A stretch of 64,000 bases of DNA, taken from contig JBHGYD010000009.1 in the NCBI GenBank assembly GCA_041920415.1, forward strand, positions 1-64,000, in the 5' to 3' direction. This stretch comes from JBHGYD01 sp041920415 (GTDB lineage: Bacteria > Bacillota > Bacilli > Bacillales > Anoxybacillaceae). The translations under genes and the position numbers were made by a program. Shown one piece after another: positions 23,683-32,589 of the stretch (positions are counted from its first letter, which is position 1; each line of letters begins with the position of its first letter). The notes beneath the pieces are model-generated. The model did not search any database and was not told where the DNA came from. It saw only the letters and a program-made list of their open reading frames with translations.

Positions 23683-23691
23683 GGTGGTTGA
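23664..23691. terminator. Hairpin between ykuE and crcB
   Basis: CAACCACCC, an 8-nt loop, GGGTGGTTG between convergent genes. The T-run is weak in both directions. Confidence 0.55.
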
Positions 23692-23692
23692 G

Positions 23693-24049
23693 TTATAGAA
23701 GCATATAGGCAAGAGCGAACATCACTATACTTCCGAATAGAGAAACGACTATGTAGAAAAAGGCATTTCGATATTGACGGTGTCGCAACAGTTGCACCGC
23801 TTCAACGCTAAACGTCGAAAAGGTGGTAAATGCGCCAAAAAAACCAACGGTGATAGCAACAGGAATGTTCATATGATAATCAGTCGATAATGCTGTTGCT
23901 ATCCCTAAACCAAACGAACCAAGTAAATTTACGATAACCATTGCTAGCGGCAGCGCTTGAAAGTTCCCTCTATTTGCAAACCATATTCCAAACCAATAGC
24001 GACAACAGGCACCAACCGCCCCACCTAAAGCAATTGTTGCAAGCTTCAT
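23693..24049 (-). CDS. crcB: CrcB/Fluc fluoride channel subunit 2
   Basis: A 118-residue four-helix membrane protein of the fluoride exporter family. It has GGAVGACCRYWFG at the N-terminus, NLLGSFGLGIATA in helix 2, and the hallmark GFFGAFTTFSTFSVE with the phenylalanine/polar track. Its ATG overlaps the stop of the first crcB (ATGA), so translation is coupled. Two different Fluc subunits encoded in tandem usually make a heterodimeric channel. AGGAAG precedes the start. Confidence 0.92.
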   Translation of the reverse strand: MKLATIALGGAVGACCRYWFGIWFANRGNFQALPLAMVIVNLLGSFGLGIATALSTDYHMNIPVAITVGFFGAFTTFSTFSVEAVQLLRHRQYRNAFFYIVVSLFGSIVMFALAYMLL

Positions 24050-24441
24050 GATGCTTCTTCCTTTCGTGCGATTTGTCCCATACCAATAATCAGACCGAGC
24101 CCGCAAACAAGAAGTCCTCCAACGAGCGAGATGACCATATAAATGATGCTTTGGAATATGTGTCCATTTGTTAATAGTTGAACGACTTCTTTACTAAATG
24201 TTGACATTGTTGTCAATCCACCACAAAAGCCGGTGCCAATCACGGCCTTTAACCAACCGGCAATCTTTTTTTTGAATGCATATCCTGTAAGTATTCCTAA
24301 AATGAAAGAACCAATGATATTTACAAGCAATGTGGCGATCGGCCATGGTGATATGATAAAAACGCTTATTGCATAGCGGCTTAAAGCACCAACTGCTCCA
24401 CCAAATGCCACAGCTGCCCCTATTTTCCATGTTCCGTTCAT
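24046..24441 (-). CDS. crcB: CrcB/Fluc fluoride channel subunit 1
   Basis: A 131-residue four-helix membrane protein, partner of the following crcB. Motifs are GGAVGALSRYAI, NIIGSFILGILTG and TGFCGGLTTMSTFSKE. It begins 16 nt after the ppk stop (AGAGGAAAG before the ATG at 24441), so it appears to be transcribed with ppx and ppk. No fluoride riboswitch was recognised near it or at the head of the operon. Confidence 0.92.
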   Translation of the reverse strand: MNGTWKIGAAVAFGGAVGALSRYAISVFIISPWPIATLLVNIIGSFILGILTGYAFKKKIAGWLKAVIGTGFCGGLTTMSTFSKEVVQLLTNGHIFQSIIYMVISLVGGLLVCGLGLIIGMGQIARKEEAS

Positions 24442-24457
24442 CTTTCTTCTTTCCTCT

Positions 24458-26545
24458 CTATTCCTCATCTTCGCTTACACGGTAAGCCATATTGAATAAT
24501 AATAACTGACTGTCGACTTCCGGTTCCCCCCCCAGACGTCTTACATAATGATAGTCCCCGTTTTCATCCTGTTCCCGTGCTTTGACGTTATCGGCAAGCA
24601 TAATTGATAAAATGTTTATTATTCGTTTTTTCAAATGTTCCGCAAAAATCGGAAGTAAAATTTCTATACGCTTTTCCATGTTACGTGTCATCATATCGGC
24701 GGACGATAAAAACACTTTTTCCTCCCCATTATGATGAAAATAATAAATGCGACTATGTTCGAGGAAACGCCCGACAATACTGCGAACGCGAATGTTGTCA
24801 CTTATCCCTGGAATGCGTGGGCGAAGACAACAAATGCCACGGACGATTAAATCAATGTTCACGCCTTCTTGTGAAGCTTCATACAACTTCATAATGAGCG
24901 TTTTATCGGTTAATGAATTCATTTTGGCAATAATGCGACCATTGCCGTATTGCCGATGAAAACGAATTTCCTCGTCAATGAGTTGAATAAAATTGCGACG
25001 AAGGTCAAATGGTGCAATCGATAAATGATGAAAATCAGGCTTTTCCATATAACCGCTTAAATAGTTAAAAAAATTCGCTGCATCTTCTCCAATTTCTCGA
25101 TTCGAAGTAACCAGTCCTAAGTCCGTATATAGTTTCGCTGTCGCATCATTGTAGTTGCCCGTGCTTAAATGAACAAACCGTTCAATTTTATCGTTCCTTC
25201 GTCTTACAACAAGGGTAATTTTACTATGTGTTTTTAAATGTGTAATGCCGTAAATGACGTGGCACCCTGATTTTTCTAACTCTTTTGCCCATTGTACGTT
25301 ATTTTCCTCATCAAACCGTGCTCTTAGTTCAACAAGGACGGTCACTTGCTTTCCGTTTTCCACTGCTCGTTTCAGAGCTTCAATAATCGGTGAATTGTCA
25401 CCAACGCGATAAAGCGTTTGTTTAATCGCCAACACATGTGGATCATCAGCCGCAGCAGAAATAAAATCAATGACCGGCTCAAACGACTCATACGGATGGT
25501 GAAGAAGAATATCTTGTTCTGACGCTTTTTCAAAAATATCTTCGTCCGAATCTAAATCTTTCGGTGGTTGCGGAATGAGCGTTTCATACACTAAATGCTC
25601 TTTGTATGTGGATAACTCTTTATAGAAGTGAAATAAAAACGTTAAATCAAGAGGACCATCAATTTGATACACATCTTTTTCGTGAATTTCTAGCTCATCT
25701 AACAAATAATTCAAAATGAATGGGTCAAAGCCTTTTTCGTTCATTTCGAGCCGAACTGCCGCTCCACACTTCCGTTTTTTCAATTCTTTCTCGATTTCTT
25801 TTAATAAATCACGGGCTCCTTCTTGATGAATCGTTAAATCAGCATTGCGCGTAATGCGAAATTGCGTTGCAGAAATAACTGTATATCCTTTAAATAGCAT
25901 ATCAATATAAGCAGTAATGACATCTTCGAGCAAAATATAGACAAAGTTATCATCTTCAGACGGAAGTCGAATAAAACGTTGCAAAACAGATGGAACTTGG
26001 ACAATGGCTAGCTTTCTTCGCTTTTCCTCTTCTTCCTCGTCATCTTCTAAAACAATCGCTAAATTCAAACTTTTATTCAGCAACATCGGAAACGGACGAT
26101 AAGCATCTATCGCCATCGGAGTTAAAACAGGGAAAATTTGTTCAATAAAATACGTTCGTAAATAATCTCGTTGTTCGGTCGTTAATTCATTCATGGAGAC
26201 AAAGCAAATATGTTCCGACTTTAGCATCGGTAAAAGTATATCGTTATAAATGTAATACTGTGATTTGACAAGATCATGCACTTTTTCAGAAATTTTCTTG
26301 AGCTGTTGCTTCGGCGTCAACCCTGCTTTATTTTCTGATTTATTAAATCCAGCTTTTACTTGGTCCTTTAAACCAGCTACGCGTACCATAAAAAACTCAT
26401 CCAAGTTCGAGCTAAAAATAGCTAAAAAATTTAACCGCTCAAGGAGAGGGTTTCGCTCATCAAATGCTTCTTGTAATACGCGTTCATTAAACGCAAGCCA
26501 ACTTAATTCTCTATTATTATAATAGTTAGGATTGTTCAGTTCCAT
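24458..26545 (-). CDS. ppk: Polyphosphate kinase 1
   Basis: A 695-residue enzyme polymerising ATP gamma-phosphate into polyphosphate, reversibly. It has the N-terminal domain (NRELSWLAFNERVLQEA), the head domain, and two phospholipase-D-like catalytic domains with the autophosphorylated-His region THLKTHSKITLVVRR and HLSTGNYNDATAKLYTD. The tail includes SSADMMTRNMEKRIEILLPI. Length is normal. It lies 14 nt after ppx, so synthesis and breakdown of polyphosphate share one transcript. It is absent from B. subtilis 168 at this locus. Confidence 0.95.
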   Translation of the reverse strand: MELNNPNYYNNRELSWLAFNERVLQEAFDERNPLLERLNFLAIFSSNLDEFFMVRVAGLKDQVKAGFNKSENKAGLTPKQQLKKISEKVHDLVKSQYYIYNDILLPMLKSEHICFVSMNELTTEQRDYLRTYFIEQIFPVLTPMAIDAYRPFPMLLNKSLNLAIVLEDDEEEEEKRRKLAIVQVPSVLQRFIRLPSEDDNFVYILLEDVITAYIDMLFKGYTVISATQFRITRNADLTIHQEGARDLLKEIEKELKKRKCGAAVRLEMNEKGFDPFILNYLLDELEIHEKDVYQIDGPLDLTFLFHFYKELSTYKEHLVYETLIPQPPKDLDSDEDIFEKASEQDILLHHPYESFEPVIDFISAAADDPHVLAIKQTLYRVGDNSPIIEALKRAVENGKQVTVLVELRARFDEENNVQWAKELEKSGCHVIYGITHLKTHSKITLVVRRRNDKIERFVHLSTGNYNDATAKLYTDLGLVTSNREIGEDAANFFNYLSGYMEKPDFHHLSIAPFDLRRNFIQLIDEEIRFHRQYGNGRIIAKMNSLTDKTLIMKLYEASQEGVNIDLIVRGICCLRPRIPGISDNIRVRSIVGRFLEHSRIYYFHHNGEEKVFLSSADMMTRNMEKRIEILLPIFAEHLKKRIINILSIMLADNVKAREQDENGDYHYVRRLGGEPEVDSQLLLFNMAYRVSEDEE

Positions 26546-26559
26546 ACCGTTTCCCTACC

Positions 26560-28095
26560 TTACTTTTTTTTCAAACATTGAAAACGTAATTCAATCGTCT
26601 GTTTTAGCGCTTTTTCTAAATGTTTTTTATTTTTTTCCGCTTGGTATTCCTCGGCACGAAAATCGCCGCAACAAAATAGATCCATAATGATTGTACCGTT
26701 ACCTTTAGTGAGTTGTACTGTTTGTATAACATTCCGCTTTGTATCATTTAAGCTATACACGAATTTAAGGAGCGCTCCGAGAAAACGAATTTTTTTCTGT
26801 TCTTCCTTTGTAAACCAATGTTGAAACGGCGCAATATATTGTTTAAACATGGTTTTATTTTTGTATGAAGCCATCAACGCTAGTTTGACACGTTCTTTAT
26901 GCATCAATCCATCAATAGTACGATTCGCTAATATATAAAACGTATGCTGGCTACTCGACTCTTCGTCTATATATTGACCTAAATAAAAGACATGAGCCGC
27001 CTGTTTGACATCTCGCACATCTTCATCCGTTAACGGATATAAACAGAGCTGATGAATTTGTTCAGCTAATTGAACGATTAATTGATTCACATGCTGAACA
27101 TCATCTAAACGAATGTCATAGTCTTGCGCTAGCTCAAAAAAGCTTTCCTGAAGAACGTTTGGAAAAATGGGTGTACCAAACGGCTGAATGAATTCTTCAT
27201 AAAAGATCCCATCACGCAACCCTTTACGGCTTAACACAAACATAGACGCATCTACCACTTCATACAATACACAAAACACTTCGAGAGCCGGAATAATAAT
27301 ATCAGCGCGGTCTTTCGATAATCCTTCGAGCTTTTGAATTTCCTCAAATGATAATGAGGTTAACAATTTTCGTACTTCTAACAAATCTTTTCGATTCATT
27401 TCATATTGATGAACGCTAGCAAGCGGATAATTTTTCATTAATTGATGAATCTGTACAACGTTTCTCGCGCTCCCTCCTATTGCAATGATGGGAACTCGTT
27501 TCTGACAAAGCCATGGCAACGCTTGAAATTGCTCCACTAAATAGGAAGATAGCCGTTGTAACTCTTCTTGTGTTGGAATGTTTCCAGAAACAAATGTTTG
27601 TTTTAATGACAACGCACCAAACGGAAAGCTGTAGTAATCGACAAGCTGGCGATCTTTGTAATACGTTACTTCCGTACTTCCCCCACCAATGTCAATCGTC
27701 ACTGCTTCCGCAATCGATGTTGAATTGACGACAGCAAGAAACCCATAGTATGCTTCTTCCTCTCCTGTTAACACGCGAATACGAAAATCAGTATGTTGTT
27801 CAACTAATGCAATAATCTCTTTCTGATTTTTTGCTTGGCGAATCGTTGCAGTCGCCATGCATTTTACACGCTCTAATTGATGATGACGTGTAATTTCTTG
27901 AAAGCTTCGCAACGTATCAAGAAGAATTGCAACCCCTTCATCTATCAGTATATGTTCATCATTTAAATAATTGCGAAGGCGCGCCACCACTTTCACATTT
28001 TCAATCTCTCGTAATCGACCGCTTTTACTTCGTTCATAAATGACTAAGCGAATCGTATTCGAACCAATGTCGATAATTCCGTATTTCTCCTTCAT
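26560..28095 (-). CDS. ppx: Exopolyphosphatase / GppA family phosphatase
   Basis: A 511-residue actin-like phosphatase releasing phosphate from polyphosphate ends or acting on pppGpp. The ATPase-fold motifs are GIIDIGSNTIRLVIYE, the catalytic VLTGEEEAYYGF, and the phosphate loop TIDIGGGSTEV. GGSARNVVQIH follows, and the C-terminal half is an HD-like helical domain (DVKQAAHVFYLGQYID). It is the first gene of ppx-ppk-crcB-crcB and is divergent from ykyB. Confidence 0.93.
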   Translation of the reverse strand: MKEKYGIIDIGSNTIRLVIYERSKSGRLREIENVKVVARLRNYLNDEHILIDEGVAILLDTLRSFQEITRHHQLERVKCMATATIRQAKNQKEIIALVEQHTDFRIRVLTGEEEAYYGFLAVVNSTSIAEAVTIDIGGGSTEVTYYKDRQLVDYYSFPFGALSLKQTFVSGNIPTQEELQRLSSYLVEQFQALPWLCQKRVPIIAIGGSARNVVQIHQLMKNYPLASVHQYEMNRKDLLEVRKLLTSLSFEEIQKLEGLSKDRADIIIPALEVFCVLYEVVDASMFVLSRKGLRDGIFYEEFIQPFGTPIFPNVLQESFFELAQDYDIRLDDVQHVNQLIVQLAEQIHQLCLYPLTDEDVRDVKQAAHVFYLGQYIDEESSSQHTFYILANRTIDGLMHKERVKLALMASYKNKTMFKQYIAPFQHWFTKEEQKKIRFLGALLKFVYSLNDTKRNVIQTVQLTKGNGTIIMDLFCCGDFRAEEYQAEKNKKHLEKALKQTIELRFQCLKKK

Positions 28096-28156
28096 CTTCT
28101 TTCATCCTTCATTCACTAACATATTTTATTTTTGTATTATATCATACTGACATATA

Positions 28157-28184
28157 TTGCAAACAAATGTTCATACTGTATAAT
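28157..28184 (+). promoter_or_regulatory. ykyB promoter
   Basis: TTGCAA (28157-28162), 16 bp, TATAAT (28179-28184). Confidence 0.6.
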
Positions 28185-28222
28185 AAAGGTACTAGACAAG
28201 CCTAATGAAAAGGAGATATGTT

Positions 28223-28657
28223 ATGGAACATTTAGAACCAACGATAGACAATCTGGCAAAAGCGATTTTCACCGTCAATCGTCATGCAAAAACCGCTTTA
28301 AATCCTGCTTTTTTATATCTTTTAAAGAAAAAAGCAATCGAAAAGCTCATTAGCGAAGGAAAAGCGAAGAAAGTCGGTCTTCACTTTTCACCGAATCCGA
28401 AAAATAGCCGACAACAATCCGATGTTCTTGTTTCCGTTGGCGATTATTATTTTCACATTCCTCCAGCAAAAGAAGACTTCGCAAATCTCCCACACCTTGG
28501 TGCCTTAAACGACTCTTATCGTAATCCTGTTACGAAAATGCCGCTCTCGCAAGCAAAAGCATTATTACAAACCTATACCGGCATTACGGAAGTGCCAAAG
28601 CCTTCAAGAAAAACATACCAAAAACCCGTATTTAAGCGCCTTGGAGAACGATTTTAA
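28223..28657 (+). CDS. ykyB: YkyB family protein
   Basis: A 144-residue soluble, basic protein matching the YkyB family of Bacillales. It has the TVNRHAKTALNPAFLYLLKK motif near the N-terminus, HFSPNPKNSRQQSDVLVSVG, and YYFHIPP in the middle. Function is unknown. The ATG at 28223 has AAAGGAG 8 nt upstream; the ATG at 28205 lacks one. In B. subtilis ykyB sits near cheV and ykuC; here the kinase/cyclase block intervenes. Confidence 0.88.
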   Translation: MEHLEPTIDNLAKAIFTVNRHAKTALNPAFLYLLKKKAIEKLISEGKAKKVGLHFSPNPKNSRQQSDVLVSVGDYYFHIPPAKEDFANLPHLGALNDSYRNPVTKMPLSQAKALLQTYTGITEVPKPSRKTYQKPVFKRLGERF

Positions 28658-28698
28658 CAAACAAGTCTAATCATGAGCTCGTTTATTGTTTTTAATAA

Positions 28699-28730
28699 AA
28701 TGGACTGTCTTTCATAAAAGACAGTCCATT
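28699..28730. terminator. Bidirectional terminator
   Basis: TGGACTGTCTTT, CATA loop, AAAGACAGTCCA between ykyB and the convergent kinase gene. Confidence 0.85.
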
Positions 28731-28753
28731 CAGCCTCATTGACATTCATCGTA

Positions 28754-31666
28754 CTATATCCCATCGTTTATTTTTTCTTTCTTATTTATTAGTTGTTCAT
28801 CCGATATCGGCACCAAAATTTCTCCATATTTTTCTTTTTTTAGTAAACTTTTTAAAATGATCCTCGAAAGTTGGCTCGGTTGATACGGTTTTACAAGATA
28901 ACTGTTCGCACCAAGTGTAAACCCTTTTTCCTTTTCTTCAAGTACGGAGGAAATAATAATCGGGATCGAAGAAAGTTCTTTTTCTTCCTTAATTTGTTTT
29001 AGCACATCCCATCCGGAAAGCCCGCCTTCCTCAAGCATAATGTCAAGAACAACTATAGCAGGTTTCATCTCTTTTATCGCTTTAAGTGCTTTTTTGCCGT
29101 CTTTAAAATGGTGCACGTCGAAACCGCTATCGCTCAATTCTGCTTCTAACAAAGAAGCGAGGCTCGGATCGTCTTCCACGATAACAATATTGACTCCATT
29201 CTTCTTTTTCTCTTGATCTGTCTGTTCGTATGCTCCACCAACAACAAACGGCAAGCTAATCGTAAATGTGCTTCCTTTTTTTAATTCGGATGTAACGGCT
29301 ACCTCTCCCTCATGAGCCGTTACTATCTCTTTTACAATCGCAAGTCCAAGCCCTGTTCCTCCGATGCGGCGGCGATCGGAATTATCAACGCGATAGAATT
29401 TCGTAAATAAATGTCCAATCGCTTCTTTCGGAATGCCTAATCCCTCATCTTTGACATCCACTTTCAATTGCTTCTCTTTCTCATATATTCTAACGGTTAT
29501 TTTACCGCCATTAGGCGAATATTTAATCGCATTGTCAATTAAATTCATAAACACTTGGGAAAGTTTATCTTTATCGCCAAGCACGGTCGTATGAGTGGTT
29601 TCTTGTTCAAGAATAAATTCATGGATAGACGTATTGACCTTTTGTGTTTCGATGACGTTTTTGATAATCGGCAAAATATCCTCGTATTTTTTGTCATACG
29701 CTTGTCTTCCCGATTCCATTCGTTGCACATCAAGAAAATCATTAATAAGTGCAGTTAAACGTTTCGCTTCTTGATAAATGGTTGTTAAATATTTTCTTTG
29801 TCTTTCTGGTTTAAGTTCTTTATGTAACAATAATTCTGTAAAGCCTAGCACACTTGAAAGTGGTGTCCGCAATTCATGGCTCACCGTACTCACAAACTCC
29901 GATTTCATTTGATCCACTTCAAACTCCTTCGTAATGTCACGATGGACAAAAATCGTGCCAAACTTTTCTCCACCGCGATATAACGGTTCCGCATATACTT
30001 GGATCACTTTCTTTTCTGTTTTTACGTGATACGTAAACGATTTGGTTTTATTGGTTTTATCAAAAAGAACAGCATCAAGGTAAGCGGCTAAATTCTTTTC
30101 ATCTACACTTTGTTTGACTAATTTCTCTTTCCATTTATCGTATGTTGCATGACTGAAATCATTCGTTTCATTATTTCCTAACAAATTCGCCATTTGTACA
30201 TTGATCATTAAATTCGTTCCGCGCGTATCGACAAGTTGAACTCCTTCTTGAATATTGTTTAAAATATCCTGCGTCATCCGGCGGTCTTTTTCTGATTCTT
30301 CATACAGTTTAACTTTTTGCAATGAAATCGAAATTTGCTTCGATAGATGTTCATACTCTTCAATTTCATAATTAAGAAAGTCTCCACCAAAGCGGCTGAA
30401 GACCATGATCGCCTCGATTTGCTGTTCCGGTGAAAGAACCGGTACAAATAAATCGTACGAATAAAGCGTTTCTTCATAATATCCTTTTTCAGAAATCATT
30501 AATTCGCGTTTGAGCGAAAACGCTTTTTTCGTTTCAAATAGCCGCTGGTGAACCCCGTTATGAATATGATTTAAAAACTGAGTAACCTCGTATTCGGATA
30601 GTCCAAATGCTGAATGCGACTTTTGTTCGTTGAAAAGGACAATGATGCCGCGATCAGCGTTCATGATTTTGCACATATTACGAACAATGCTATCAAGTAC
30701 TTCTTGTTTGTCTAACGAATTTGAAAGCCCGTTAATCAACTCATTGCGCCGCTCGAGCTCTTTTTCGCGAAGTTCCATCATCTCTAACGCTTGTTCTAAC
30801 TCCACTTGCTGTGATTCTAATTCCTTTTGCTGTGCAGTTAATTCTTCGTTTTGCGCTACTAAATTTTCTTCCTTTTCTTGAATGCTCCATAGCATCTTTT
30901 CAAACGCACGCGATAGTTTGCCGATTTCATCTTTACGATCACTGGAAAATGGCAATTGCTGATACTCCTCGTCGTTTGCAAGCTTCTCCGCCGCCTCAGC
31001 CAAGGCGGTAAGCGGCTTGCCGATTTGCTTCATCATCATGCGGATAATGCCCATTAAAACAAGCAACATGAAGAAAATCAATCCAACAAAAGCAAATTGA
31101 CTTTTCGTTTGTTTGGCTTTTAAATGCATGAGCTCGTTTTCAATCTCTTTATTCAAACCATGACGATAATCAACTAGCTGTGTTTGAAATCTTTTAGTCG
31201 AAGCTGTGCCGCCGTTTTTCGATGCTTGCAAAACCGCTTGGAGATTGCCATTTTCAAAATCGATCATCGCTTTTTCCACTAAATTATCGAAGTAATACGA
31301 GGTAAACGCGTTCGCCTCGTCTAGAAATTCAGCGTCCTTCTGTTCATCCGCTAACGTTTTTAGCTTATTCAACGTTAGACGAACAGTTTCTTTTTGTTGA
31401 AAAATACTTTGTTTAAACTCTTGCCTTCCGAACGCTAAATACCCTCGCGTATCTAAAAACGCTTGATTAAAAGCCCGCTCTAATTGCTCTGCATATTTTT
31501 CTTTCTCCTCTAAATGCTTTTCTTTCGCTTCAAATGTGTTTGTTATGGACTTTTGATAGAACAGTAGCATGAAAGCACCGATTAGAAAAACAGCAATAAA
31601 ACCACTCATTAATCCGATAAATTGCCTCATTAAGCTTGGGTGAAAATATTCAGTCATTTTTCTCAT
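28754..31666 (-). CDS. Hybrid sensor histidine kinase with C-terminal receiver
   Basis: A 970-residue membrane kinase. TM1 is about residues 17-37, an all-helical extracellular sensor spans 38-190, TM2 192-212, HAMP 213-266, a glutamine/glutamate coiled coil 266-312, GAF about 315-455, PAS about 465-585, HisKA with phosphorylated H597 in SHELRTPLS, an ATP-binding domain about 700-808 (NAIKYSPNGG, GTGLGLAIV), and a receiver 834-950 with D875. Because the receiver lies on the kinase, phosphate should go on through an HPt domain; one is encoded 900 bp upstream. AAGGAG lies 8 nt before the ATG, and the gene overlaps the upstream receiver gene by 17 nt. Confidence 0.93.
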   Translation of the reverse strand: MRKMTEYFHPSLMRQFIGLMSGFIAVFLIGAFMLLFYQKSITNTFEAKEKHLEEKEKYAEQLERAFNQAFLDTRGYLAFGRQEFKQSIFQQKETVRLTLNKLKTLADEQKDAEFLDEANAFTSYYFDNLVEKAMIDFENGNLQAVLQASKNGGTASTKRFQTQLVDYRHGLNKEIENELMHLKAKQTKSQFAFVGLIFFMLLVLMGIIRMMMKQIGKPLTALAEAAEKLANDEEYQQLPFSSDRKDEIGKLSRAFEKMLWSIQEKEENLVAQNEELTAQQKELESQQVELEQALEMMELREKELERRNELINGLSNSLDKQEVLDSIVRNMCKIMNADRGIIVLFNEQKSHSAFGLSEYEVTQFLNHIHNGVHQRLFETKKAFSLKRELMISEKGYYEETLYSYDLFVPVLSPEQQIEAIMVFSRFGGDFLNYEIEEYEHLSKQISISLQKVKLYEESEKDRRMTQDILNNIQEGVQLVDTRGTNLMINVQMANLLGNNETNDFSHATYDKWKEKLVKQSVDEKNLAAYLDAVLFDKTNKTKSFTYHVKTEKKVIQVYAEPLYRGGEKFGTIFVHRDITKEFEVDQMKSEFVSTVSHELRTPLSSVLGFTELLLHKELKPERQRKYLTTIYQEAKRLTALINDFLDVQRMESGRQAYDKKYEDILPIIKNVIETQKVNTSIHEFILEQETTHTTVLGDKDKLSQVFMNLIDNAIKYSPNGGKITVRIYEKEKQLKVDVKDEGLGIPKEAIGHLFTKFYRVDNSDRRRIGGTGLGLAIVKEIVTAHEGEVAVTSELKKGSTFTISLPFVVGGAYEQTDQEKKKNGVNIVIVEDDPSLASLLEAELSDSGFDVHHFKDGKKALKAIKEMKPAIVVLDIMLEEGGLSGWDVLKQIKEEKELSSIPIIISSVLEEKEKGFTLGANSYLVKPYQPSQLSRIILKSLLKKEKYGEILVPISDEQLINKKEKINDGI

Positions 31667-32024
31667 CTAAAATCTCCTTAACTCGTTTCACTAATTCAAT
31701 AGGACTGTACGGTTTAGACATAAAATAGTCAGCCCCCGCCTCGAGCACACGTTGCTGGTCAGCTTGCTGGCTTTTGGCGGATAACATCATAATTTTTACT
31801 TGCTTCTTCTCTGGAATCGCCCTCACTTGTTGAATGATTTCAAATCCGGTATAAATCGGCATCATATAATCAAGCAAAATTAAATCATACTCGTTTTCTA
31901 TAATAAGCTGAAGCGCCTCGTTTCCATCGCACGCTTCGTCTATTTCATACCCTTCATCTTCAAGTGTATCGACAACGAGCATGCGCAATACTTCTTCATC
32001 TTCGGCAAGCAAAATTTTTGCCAT
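31650..32024 (-). CDS. Stand-alone response-regulator receiver
   Basis: A 124-residue single-domain receiver: acidic pair in LLAEDEEV, phospho-acceptor D52 in LILLDYMMP, Thr/Ser in MMLSAKS and the conserved Lys in YFMSKPYSP. It has no output domain, so like CheY or Spo0F it must act by protein contact or as a phosphate carrier. The overlap with the hybrid kinase suggests coupled translation and a shared pathway. Its nearest possible donor is the HPt domain of the protein encoded at 32,590. Confidence 0.93.
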   Translation of the reverse strand: MAKILLAEDEEVLRMLVVDTLEDEGYEIDEACDGNEALQLIIENEYDLILLDYMMPIYTGFEIIQQVRAIPEKKQVKIMMLSAKSQQADQQRVLEAGADYFMSKPYSPIELVKRVKEILDEKND

Positions 32025-32045
32025 CGCTATTTCTCTCCTCCTCTT

Positions 32046-32227
32046 TCAGACGATATTCTCATTTCTTAACAGCCTGAGTCGCTCGCAATCGTCCGGTTGT
32101 TCCCATGTCCATCCCATTTGCTTCATACACTCTAGCGCATCGTCCTTCTCGACTATTCCTTTTTACGATCAAATATCCTCTTCCGATTCGTACGCGCTGT
32201 GGAACCATCAAGGAATTCGAACTTCAT
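32046..32227 (-). pseudogene. Possible frameshifted small gene before the receiver
   Basis: Two adjoining minus-strand frames read like one protein of about 60 residues. ATG at 32227 gives MKFEFLDGSTARTNRKRIF up to an AAAAA run (plus-strand T run 32160-32164). After one added base the other frame gives ALECMKQMGWTWEQPDDCER and stops at 32046, 22 bp before the receiver gene. One missing A in the homopolymer would explain it. I do not recognise the protein and no strong ribosome site precedes it. Confidence 0.35.
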
Positions 32228-32322
32228 ATATGTTTTATTTTAGGATGGGACTAATATTTTATAAAAACGAAAATTATATGGATAATCAGTAAAAAATATG
32301 AATCATCAGCAAAAAACACAAA

Positions 32323-32358
32323 AAACAATTCCGTTTGGAATTGTTCTATCTTTTTTTA
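32323..32358 (+). terminator. Terminator-like hairpin in the 32.0-32.6 kb gap
   Basis: AACAATTCC, GTTT loop, GGAATTGTT, then a T-rich run on the plus strand although no plus-strand gene ends here. The rest of the gap (32228-32589) has a second hairpin at 32399-32428 and no gene I can support. Confidence 0.55.
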
Positions 32359-32398
32359 TCACATTTAGATTTACAGAAGCAAGATTTTCTTTTTCAAA

Positions 32399-32428
32399 CC
32401 GATTGTTTAGATGCTCCAAACAATCGGT
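32399..32428. repeat. Perfect 12-bp inverted repeat
   Basis: AACCGATTGTTT, a 9-nt loop, AAACAATCGGTT. There is no T-run on either side, so it is not an obvious terminator. Confidence 0.6.
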
Positions 32429-32589
32429 TGTTACCTAGTTTGTGAGGCTATTAGGACATTCTCATTTATAAAAGCTCCCTTTATATTCATCTGTTGCTAT
32501 CTTTGGTCCTCAAGCATTTTCACACATTAAAATGAACATATATGATCTTCACAAGAGCAATCTAACTGTAAAAACTCTACGCTTCACAT

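Noticed and set aside
28096..28222. Fluoride riboswitch at the head of ppx-ppk-crcB-crcB
   Set aside because: I could not recognise the conserved crcB-motif pseudoknot in the ppx leader or before either crcB.
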